A DNA stretch of 45,628 nucleotides from an uncultured Alphaproteobacteria bacterium (GTDB taxonomy: Bacteria; Pseudomonadota; Alphaproteobacteria; CAAHEQ01; UBA3637): positions 1 to 45,628 of the forward strand of contig CALXXX010000014.1 in assembly GCA_944392795.1 (NCBI GenBank), written 5' to 3'. The notes under the pieces were generated by a model that made no database searches, had not been told where the DNA came from, and worked only from the letters and a program-made list of their open reading frames with translations. Below are positions 39,455-45,628 of this stretch, piece by piece. Numbering within the stretch: the stretch's first letter is position 1; each line of letters starts with the position of its first letter. The position numbers and the translations under genes were made by a program.

Positions 39455-40181
39455 ATCCCTTCTCTTCCAATCGGAGAGCCAATGTTTTATCTCCTGTTTC
39501 AACAATGTGACCATCTATCATAATATGGATAACATCCGGCTCGATTAACTCTAATAAACGTTGATAATGTGTAATCAACAAAAATGAACGGTGTGCTTCA
39601 CGCATAATATTGACGCCTTGTGAAACAACCTTTAAAGCATCAATATCCAAGCCCGAATCCATTTCATCTAAGATACAAAAATCCGGCTCTAAAAAACCCA
39701 TTTGTAGTGTTTCTAAACGTTTTTTTTCACCACCGGAAAAACCAACATTAACCGGACGCTTTAACATCTCGTCTGTTACACCAAGTGCTTGTGCACGCAC
39801 TTTCAAACGCTTAATAAAATGAACAGCATCTAACGGCTTCTCTCCGAAATATTTCATTTTTGATGCAAGTGCTTGCTTCAAAAATGTTGCATAAGATACG
39901 CCTGGAATTTCAACAGGATATTGAAACGCCAAAAAAACGCCTTCATTTGCACGCTCGTCCGGTGTCATCTTTAACAAATCTTTTCCTTTAAATTGAATGC
40001 TGCCGGATGTAATTTTATATGCAGGATTTCCCGCAATTACATTAGACAATGTGCTTTTCCCGGAACCATTAGGCCCCATAATTGCATGCACGCTTCCAGC
40101 CTCTATCGTTAAGGAAAAATCTTTTAAAATTTCCTTTTCTCCCACGCTAGCGCATAAATTTTTAATTTCTAATAATGCCAT
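39438..40181 (-). CDS. sufC: Fe-S assembly ATPase SufC
   Basis: A 247-aa ABC-type ATPase of the SufBCD scaffold. Walker A is GPNGSGKST near 36-44; the signature is GFSGGEKKRLE; Walker B is FCILDEMDSGLD; the switch His lies in LLITHYQRLLE. The length matches the family and there are no TM segments, as expected. SD GAGGAT precedes the ATG. It lies 48 bases after sufB. Confidence 0.97.
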   Translation of the reverse strand: MALLEIKNLCASVGEKEILKDFSLTIEAGSVHAIMGPNGSGKSTLSNVIAGNPAYKITSGSIQFKGKDLLKMTPDERANEGVFLAFQYPVEIPGVSYATFLKQALASKMKYFGEKPLDAVHFIKRLKVRAQALGVTDEMLKRPVNVGFSGGEKKRLETLQMGFLEPDFCILDEMDSGLDIDALKVVSQGVNIMREAHRSFLLITHYQRLLELIEPDVIHIMIDGHIVETGDKTLALRLEEKGYASYR

Positions 40182-40229
40182 TTTAATCCTCTAATTGAGC
40201 TTTTCTTCCTTTTTCCAACAGCTTGTCCA

Positions 40230-41681
40230 TTATCCAATACTTCCTTCTAAACTAATCCCTATCAATCTTCCGGCCTCAATTGCAAACTCCATTGGCAAAT
40301 GTTGCATGACTTCTTTACAAAAACCATTGACGATTAAAGAAACAGCCTCTTCTGAACTCAGTCCGCGACTCATACAATAGAATAACTGCTCCTCACTGAT
40401 CTTAGATGTTGTCGCTTCATGCTCAATCTGAGCACTTAGATTACCGCTTTCCATAACAGGAATTGTATGCGCCCCACATTTGTCTCCAATAAGTAGACTA
40501 TCACATCTGGAAAAATTTCGACCACCTTGAGCTTTCTTCCCCATTTTTACAAGCCCTCGATAAGTTTGATTAGAATGACCCGCTGAAATCCCCTTAGAAA
40601 CTATAGTAGAACGTGTATTACGTCCCAAATGTATCATCTTTGTACCAGTGTCGGCTTGTTGATAATTATTTGTTAAAGCCACCGAATAAAATTCACCAAT
40701 AGAATCATCTCCAGCCAAAACACAAGACGGATATTTCCATGTAATAGCAGAACCCGTTTCCACTTGTGTCCACGACAATTTCGCTCGATTGTGGCATAGG
40801 CCTCTTTTCGTCACAAAGTTATAAATACCCCCTTTTCCCTCTTTATCTCCAGGATACCAGTTTTGAACTGTGGAATACTTAACCTCTGCATCATCCAATA
40901 CGACAATTTCAACCACGGCTGCATGAAGTTGATTCTCATCCCTTTGAGGAGCTGTACACCCTTCCAAATAACTAACGTAAGCTCCTTCCTCACAGACAAT
41001 TAAAGTCCGTTCAAATTGACCAGCATTTCGAGCGTTAATTCTAAAATAGCTCGATAACTCCATTGGACTCCTTACACCCTTGGGAATAAAAACAAAAGAA
41101 CCATCAGAAAATACAGCACTATTCAAACAAGCAAAAAAATTATCTGTATAAGGAACAACTGAACCTAAATATTTTTTCACCAATTCCGGATGTTCTCGCA
41201 CCGCCTCAGACATAGAACAAAAAATAATCCCCTGCTCTGCCAATCGAGCTCGATAAGTTGTCGCGACCGAAACGCTATCAAAAACCGCATCTACAGCCAC
41301 AACACCTGCTAACATTTTTTGCTCTTGCAAAGGAATCCCTAGTTTCTCATAAGTTTCTAAAATTTTCGGATCAACTTCATCTAAGCTCTTTGGGCCTTCC
41401 TTTTGTCGAGGCGCCGCATAATAATATAAGTCTTGATAATCTATGGGAGAGTAAGAAACCTTTGCCCAATGAGGTTCTTTCATCGTCAACCAATGCTTAT
41501 ACGCCTTTAAACGAAAATCCAACAACCAATCTGGCTCGTTTTTCTTATTTGAAATAAAACGAATCACATTTTCATTAAGCCCTTTCGGAGCCGTTTCTGC
41601 AGACACGTCTGTTGTAAAACCATATTTATAGGTATCTTGTGTTATTTTTTCTAAACGTGAAATGGTCTCTTTTTTGCTCAT
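40230..41681 (-). CDS. sufB: Fe-S scaffold protein SufB
   Basis: A 483-aa SufB, the main scaffold on which Suf clusters form. The N-terminal region ([19 protein letters not shown]), the central beta-helix ([20 protein letters not shown]) and the C-terminal [20 protein letters not shown] with conserved Cys are present, as are YKYGFTTD and [15 protein letters not shown]. Full length. First gene of sufB-C-D-S-T; no iscR/rirA-like regulator or sufA/sufE lies upstream. A TTGACA at 41732-41727 could be its -35, but no good -10 follows. Confidence 0.97.
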   Translation of the reverse strand: MSKKETISRLEKITQDTYKYGFTTDVSAETAPKGLNENVIRFISNKKNEPDWLLDFRLKAYKHWLTMKEPHWAKVSYSPIDYQDLYYYAAPRQKEGPKSLDEVDPKILETYEKLGIPLQEQKMLAGVVAVDAVFDSVSVATTYRARLAEQGIIFCSMSEAVREHPELVKKYLGSVVPYTDNFFACLNSAVFSDGSFVFIPKGVRSPMELSSYFRINARNAGQFERTLIVCEEGAYVSYLEGCTAPQRDENQLHAAVVEIVVLDDAEVKYSTVQNWYPGDKEGKGGIYNFVTKRGLCHNRAKLSWTQVETGSAITWKYPSCVLAGDDSIGEFYSVALTNNYQQADTGTKMIHLGRNTRSTIVSKGISAGHSNQTYRGLVKMGKKAQGGRNFSRCDSLLIGDKCGAHTIPVMESGNLSAQIEHEATTSKISEEQLFYCMSRGLSSEEAVSLIVNGFCKEVMQHLPMEFAIEAGRLIGISLEGSIG

Positions 41682-41748
41682 CGCAGCCTCTTTTGTGACA
41701 AATAAAGTGAACTAAAAATAAAAAAATGTCAATATTTTCCGATTTTGG

Positions 41749-41777
41749 TTGCGAATTATTTTTTTATCCGTTAGTCT
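41749..41777 (+). promoter_or_regulatory. Candidate promoter for PAS-GGDEF/galM/pyk operon
   Basis: TTGCGA (41749-41754), 17 bases, TAGTCT (41772-41777). It predicts a ~37-base leader; an AGAGGA SD lies ~13 bases before the ATG at 41820. Confidence 0.4.
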
Positions 41778-41819
41778 AAAAGTAGTTTCATTTATTTTTA
41801 AAGAGGATAAGTAAAGTCG

Positions 41820-42860
41820 ATGACCTGCACTGAACCATGGATCTTAGCAACAGCTTTTGCAACGGCTACATGCCTTTTTATCTTTCTGTACGCACAGCTC
41901 AGAATCCGCCATGCTCGCATTTGTCAAAATTTGAAAAGTGCCAGCGAATCTTTTGCAAAACAAACAAAAGAACTAGAAGAACTTAAAAAATCTAAGAATG
42001 ATCTAATCGATGATTTCTCGCCTGAAACAACACGTAGTATTATTGTTGCTTTTAATCAAGATGGCGTTATTACCTATTTAAATGATTATGCTGAAGAATT
42101 TTTTGGTTTTACAAAAGAAGAATTGCTCGGTAAGCATGTAATTGGAACTATTGCTCCAGAACCTAAAAGAAAAAATCCAAACCAACCGACACTAATTGAA
42201 AAAATTCTGCTAAACCCTCAGCTTTATGTCGACGTTGAAACACGAAATATTCGTAAAAATGGAGAACAAGCTTGGATTTCTTGGACAAATCGTGTCGTGT
42301 ATGATGAAAATAACAAACCCGTTGAAATTCGTTCCGTAGGATTTGATATTACTCGCCGAAAACAACTAGAAGAAAAACTGAAATATTTAACATCAATTGA
42401 TCCACTAACCGGCGTTTTAAACAGAACCGCTTTCTTAGAAGCTGGAGATAAAGAAATTAAAAGAGCTTCTCGCTACAATCGCCAGCTATCTCTATTAGTC
42501 TTAAAATTAGACCATTTCCGTATCCTCGGGCAAGAATTCGGCTATAGTTTTGGGGATGAAGCTTTACAAAAAACAGTTCAAATTTGTAAAAACTCTATTC
42601 GTGATTCTGATTACCTGGGACGTATTGGGGATGTTGAATTTGCCATTTTACTACCAGAAACACCTCTGGAAAATGTGAAGTTCTTGGAAGAACGGCTCCG
42701 CTTAAAAATTCAAGAGCAAAACCTGAAGACTGAAATAGGCAACGCATTTATTACGACAGCTTTTGGCAGTGCCGGACGACAAGATGAAAAAGACTCTATT
42801 GATGCAATGCTGGTGCGTGCAAATCAAGAATTAAAAGAAAATGCACAAAAAGCAAAATAA
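41820..42860 (+). CDS. PAS-GGDEF protein with degenerate active site
   Basis: A 346-aa signalling protein: one N-terminal TM helix (~8-27), a short coiled coil, a PAS domain (~70-180; IIVAFNQDGVITYLNDYAEEFFG and a PAC-like GFDITRRKQLEEK) and a GGDEF-fold domain. The active site is ruined: GGDEF reads GDVEF (270-274), and the metal/substrate loop reads KLDHFRILG instead of DIDHFKxIN. The I-site RxxD is intact (RDSD, 261-264), correctly six residues before. It is therefore more likely a c-di-GMP receptor than a synthase. It precedes the epimerase and pyk genes by short gaps (11 and 5 bases), so it may be made with them. Confidence 0.85.
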   Translation: MTCTEPWILATAFATATCLFIFLYAQLRIRHARICQNLKSASESFAKQTKELEELKKSKNDLIDDFSPETTRSIIVAFNQDGVITYLNDYAEEFFGFTKEELLGKHVIGTIAPEPKRKNPNQPTLIEKILLNPQLYVDVETRNIRKNGEQAWISWTNRVVYDENNKPVEIRSVGFDITRRKQLEEKLKYLTSIDPLTGVLNRTAFLEAGDKEIKRASRYNRQLSLLVLKLDHFRILGQEFGYSFGDEALQKTVQICKNSIRDSDYLGRIGDVEFAILLPETPLENVKFLEERLRLKIQEQNLKTEIGNAFITTAFGSAGRQDEKDSIDAMLVRANQELKENAQKAK

Positions 42861-42871
42861 AGGAAGAAAAA

Positions 42872-43771
42872 ATGTCAGATAAACTTATTGTTCTATCAAA
42901 TTCGTTTTTAGAAATCGGAATTGCTCCGGAATGCGGCGGCTCTGTTGCATATTTTAGAACAAAAGGAGAAAAATTATTCGATATTTTGCGACCAGCCTCT
43001 TCAACTGCTATTCAAAAACGCGACCCCAATGGAATGGCTATGTTTCCAATGTTACCTTACACTCATCGTATCAAAGACGGAAAGTTCACTTATTGGGGAA
43101 TTACACGGCTTGTTGCTCCAAATCAAGTCGGCGTTCCAGATCCTATTCACGGAGATGGGTGGAAAACAAAGTGGGCAATAGAAAAAGCATCTGACACAGA
43201 AGTTATACTGTTTATGTCACACAACAAAGAACAAAAAGGATATCCTTTTTCTTACACAGCTCAACTCATATATCGGCTCAAAGAAAAAACATTATCTGTT
43301 GAAATTAAATTAACTAACACTGCTGTATTACCTATGCCTTGTGGTATAGGACTACACCCTTATTTTCCAAAAACGCCCAACGTTACGTTAACATTTAATA
43401 GCAAAAATGTATGGTATCATGAAAATGATCCGATAGATAGACCTTATCATACGCCCGAAGAATGGTCATTTCAAAAACCAAAAGAATTAAAAGATGCAAC
43501 ATTTGATACATGTTTTGGCGGCTTTGATGGAACAGCTCGCATCGAATGGCCTAAGTTTGGAATGGGAGTAGAAATGAAGGCGGATGAAAAATTCGGTCAT
43601 ATTGTTTTATATACGCCTTATCATAAAAATTTCTTTTGTTTAGAACCAACAACTATGGCTAACAATGCTTTTAATTTAGCTTCAGAAGGCATCATCGGAA
43701 CAGGAATTCAAAGCATCGGGCAAAATGAAACACTTGCAGGGGAAATGAGCTTTACAGTTTTGGGAATTTAG
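42872..43771 (+). CDS. Aldose 1-epimerase-family protein
   Basis: A 299-aa GalM-fold protein, which would interconvert sugar anomers. Conserved features: GGSVAYFRTKG, NGMAMFPMLPYTHRI with the Arg, HGDGW and CGIGLHPYF with the two catalytic His, and FCLEPTTMANNAFN with the catalytic Glu. The substrate (galactose, glucose, or a hexose-6-phosphate) cannot be told from the sequence. SD AAGGAAG precedes the ATG. It sits between the PAS-GGDEF gene and pyk. Confidence 0.88.
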   Translation: MSDKLIVLSNSFLEIGIAPECGGSVAYFRTKGEKLFDILRPASSTAIQKRDPNGMAMFPMLPYTHRIKDGKFTYWGITRLVAPNQVGVPDPIHGDGWKTKWAIEKASDTEVILFMSHNKEQKGYPFSYTAQLIYRLKEKTLSVEIKLTNTAVLPMPCGIGLHPYFPKTPNVTLTFNSKNVWYHENDPIDRPYHTPEEWSFQKPKELKDATFDTCFGGFDGTARIEWPKFGMGVEMKADEKFGHIVLYTPYHKNFFCLEPTTMANNAFNLASEGIIGTGIQSIGQNETLAGEMSFTVLGI

Positions 43772-43776
43772 AAAAT

Positions 43777-45192
43777 ATGCAAAAGACTTTTACAAAAATC
43801 ATTGCGACTTTAGGGCCTGCAACAGCTTCTAAAGAAAATATTTTTACTTTAGTTAAAGCAGGCACAAACCTGTTCCGCTTAAATTTCAGCCATGGTACGG
43901 TTGAAGATCACAAGTGTAATATGTCTTACATTAGGGAAGCTGAAGAAAAGTTTGGCTTTCCGATTGGAGTTATATGCGATATGCAAGGTCCAAAGCTCCG
44001 CATAGGAACTTTTAAAAAAGATAGTGTCCTTCTTCAGAATGGTTCTCTTTTTCGGTTGGATATGAACTCAGAACCAGGAGATGAGACACGTGTTAATTTA
44101 CCTCATAAAGAAATTTATCAAGCTGTAGATAAAGGCGATTATCTGTTATTAAATGATGGTAATATTCGCTTACGCGTCTTGGAAAAAGGATTAGACTTTT
44201 TAAATACGGAAGTAGTTGTTGGTGGAACTCTTTCAGCACATAAAGGTGTTAATGTTCCCGGTGTTTCTTTACCAATTTCTGCTCTTACAGAAAAAGATTT
44301 ATCAAACTTAGAAGCTGCTTTAAATATGGGAGCTGATTGGATTGCTTTATCTTTTGTTCAACGTGTTGAAGATATTTTAATGGCTCGTGAAAAGATAAAC
44401 GGTCGTGCTTGGATTATCACAAAAATCGAAAAACCTGCGGCTCTTTCAGATTTAAAAGGGATTGTGGCGGCTTCTGATGCCGTTATGGTCGCCCGCGGAG
44501 ATTTAGGTGTCGAATCTCCTCTGGAAAAATTACCGTCTTTACAAAAGAATATCGTTGCTGAATGTCGTCTACAAGGAAAGCCGGTTATCATTGCTACGCA
44601 AATGCTGGAAAGCATGATTAAGAATCCAACACCGACTCGAGCAGAAGTTTCTGATATTGCTACAGCTGTGTATGATGGCGTTGATTGTGTCATGTTGTCG
44701 GGAGAAACTGCCGTTGGAGCTTATCCAGAGTTAGCCGTTTCCATTATGCGAAAAATTATCTTAAATACGGAACAAGATGAATTATATAAGAAACTAATGG
44801 AAGTTATTCCTCTTCCAAATGATCATGAAATAGCAACTGCTATTACTTCTGCCATTGATCCCATGATTAAAGTCTTAAGAAATCCAACTTGTGTCGCCGC
44901 TTATTCCATGTCTGGAGCAACAACTCTTCGAGTAGCAAGAGAACGTCCTCCTGTTCCCATCCTAAACATGACATATGATCAATCTGTTATGCGTAGAATG
45001 ACTTTGGTTTGGGGGGTTTACTCTATTCAAACTGAACAAGTTAAGCTATTAACCGAGGTAACACCTATCGCTGAAAATGCTGCAAAAGAATTAGGATTTG
45101 CAAGACCTGGAGATGATATGATTTTAACGGCTGGTATTCCTTTTGCGGAAAAAGGAAATACAAATATTATTCATGTCTTTAAAGTCAAGTAA
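43777..45192 (+). CDS. pyk: Pyruvate kinase
   Basis: A 471-aa pyruvate kinase (PEP + ADP to pyruvate + ATP). FTKIIATLGPA and FRLNFSHG form the N-terminal site, and ITKIEKPAAL and MVARGDLGVE the Mg/PEP site. QMLESMIKNPTPTRAEVSDIATAVYDG is the family signature region, split here by length. The C-terminal allosteric domain is near full length. It begins 5 bases after the epimerase stop. It opposes ppdK at the PEP-pyruvate node. No terminator hairpin follows in the 75 bases before the prepilin gene. Confidence 0.96.
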   Translation: MQKTFTKIIATLGPATASKENIFTLVKAGTNLFRLNFSHGTVEDHKCNMSYIREAEEKFGFPIGVICDMQGPKLRIGTFKKDSVLLQNGSLFRLDMNSEPGDETRVNLPHKEIYQAVDKGDYLLLNDGNIRLRVLEKGLDFLNTEVVVGGTLSAHKGVNVPGVSLPISALTEKDLSNLEAALNMGADWIALSFVQRVEDILMAREKINGRAWIITKIEKPAALSDLKGIVAASDAVMVARGDLGVESPLEKLPSLQKNIVAECRLQGKPVIIATQMLESMIKNPTPTRAEVSDIATAVYDGVDCVMLSGETAVGAYPELAVSIMRKIILNTEQDELYKKLMEVIPLPNDHEIATAITSAIDPMIKVLRNPTCVAAYSMSGATTLRVARERPPVPILNMTYDQSVMRRMTLVWGVYSIQTEQVKLLTEVTPIAENAAKELGFARPGDDMILTAGIPFAEKGNTNIIHVFKVK

Positions 45193-45211
45193 TTTTCTAT
45201 TTACAAATTTC

Positions 45212-45240
45212 TTGCCTTAACAGAATAAATTTATTATCTT
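45212..45240 (+). promoter_or_regulatory. Promoter for prepilin gene
   Basis: TTGCCT (45212-45217), 17 bases, TATCTT (45235-45240), with AAGGAG at 45254-45259 before the ATG at 45268. Confidence 0.55.
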
Positions 45241-45267
45241 GAAAGCATCAGGAAAAGGAGAGTTAAG

Positions 45268-45628
45268 ATGTTACATTTAAGATTTTCATCTTCTTTTATT
45301 TTGCGAGGAGTTAAAGAAGGGCCAGAGCGAGGTCGAACTTTAATAGAGATGTTAGCTGTTTTGGTGATAATAGGGATTATGGTGATTGCAGGTTTAACGG
45401 GTTTATCGTTAGCGATGCGCAAGGTCAAAGTTGAGAACAACATCAAGGATATGAATCTTGTAGCTGTTGATATTTTTTCAGAGCCTGTTAATTTTTCCAG
45501 GACGAACATTGGACAAGGGATTGTTTTTCGAGGGATGAGCGGATCCAAGCAAACGGCCACGAAAACGGCTGAAGATATGTTTTCCGTCAGTATGACAAAT
45601 TTAGAGACTTCTGTCTGTGAAGATATGT
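45268..45628 (+). CDS. Type IV prepilin-like protein, truncated by window end
   Basis: An open frame of 120 codons with no stop before the window ends. After a 22-residue leader comes the prepilin peptidase site G/RTLIEML and a hydrophobic helix AVLVIIGIMVIAGLTGLSL, with the conserved Glu at mature position 5; Arg replaces the usual Phe at +1. The globular part so far (SEPVNFSRTNIGQGIVFRG) is not assignable. The leader is long and basic (HLRFSSSFILRGVKEGPERG). The strong SD AAGGAG supports the start. The codons are less A/T-rich than neighbours. The product is a pilin, minor pilin or pseudopilin. Confidence 0.85.
   Translation, partial: MLHLRFSSSFILRGVKEGPERGRTLIEMLAVLVIIGIMVIAGLTGLSLAMRKVKVENNIKDMNLVAVDIFSEPVNFSRTNIGQGIVFRGMSGSKQTATKTAEDMFSVSMTNLETSVCEDM

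Noticed and set aside
45234-45560. 108-codon - strand ORF at the right edge
   Set aside because: It is antisense to the prepilin gene, which has a clear SD, promoter and signature on the + strand.

Overview
The window looks like a stretch of an AT-rich alphaproteobacterial chromosome. The best taxonomic evidence is a GcrA cell-cycle regulator (9622-10092), a MipZ division-site ATPase (28126-28890), a DksA-like protein with the single-Cys, EETG-type finger common in alphaproteobacteria (599-1024), and a short RNase G/YacG pair. High A+T, many AA/TT-ending codons and a prepilin with a GRTLIEML processing site at the right edge fit uncultured gut-associated alphaproteobacterial lineages. That placement is inference; no rRNA is present.

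Layout. 1-598 is an AT-rich gap with a possible gene end at the left edge. 599-4840 (+) holds dksA-like, rng-like, yacG, parE and a cytidylate-kinase-like gene. 4806-15055 (-) holds a HAD phosphatase, a U32 tRNA hydroxylation protein, polA, gcrA, a three-gene envelope operon (unknown exported protein, DUF4139, DUF2207) and nth. 15149-18895 has a membrane diguanylate cyclase facing a PAS-GGDEF-EAL protein tail to tail. 19050-24443 has an ankyrin-like orphan, a TPR lipoprotein, a family-4 uracil-DNA glycosylase, and exported cyclophilin-like and double carboxymuconolactone-decarboxylase-like proteins. A tRNA-Ala(CGC) at 24815-24890 is followed by pgm, ugd and mipZ (-). ppdK (+) has a structured leader and a strong terminator. 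31943-32179 is a dense multi-hairpin RNA-like region, followed by small lipoprotein/secreted genes separated by terminators. 34231-41681 (-) carries secF-secD-yajC and sufB-C-D-S-T. 41820-45192 (+) is an apparent operon of a degenerate PAS-GGDEF protein, an aldose 1-epimerase-like gene and pyk. A truncated prepilin gene runs off the right end.

Themes. Replication, repair and cell cycle (parE, polA, gcrA, nth, UDG, mipZ) sit beside PEP/pyruvate metabolism (ppdK, pyk), sugar-nucleotide supply (pgm, ugd), Sec export, Fe-S assembly and c-di-GMP signalling (one apparently active cyclase, one probable phosphodiesterase, one degenerate GGDEF that keeps an I-site).

The most interesting parts that ordinary genes do not explain are: the 31943-32179 RNA, with a 25-bp long-range stem, three internal hairpins, a terminator and a competing 10-bp pairing; the ppdK leader with two mutually exclusive stems; a 40-codon small ORF coupled by GTGA overlap to a lipoprotein gene; a near-leaderless parE promoter; and the DUF2207/DUF4139/orphan envelope operon. 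I saw no CRISPR array, transposase or integrase. All assignments come from reading motifs, without database searches.
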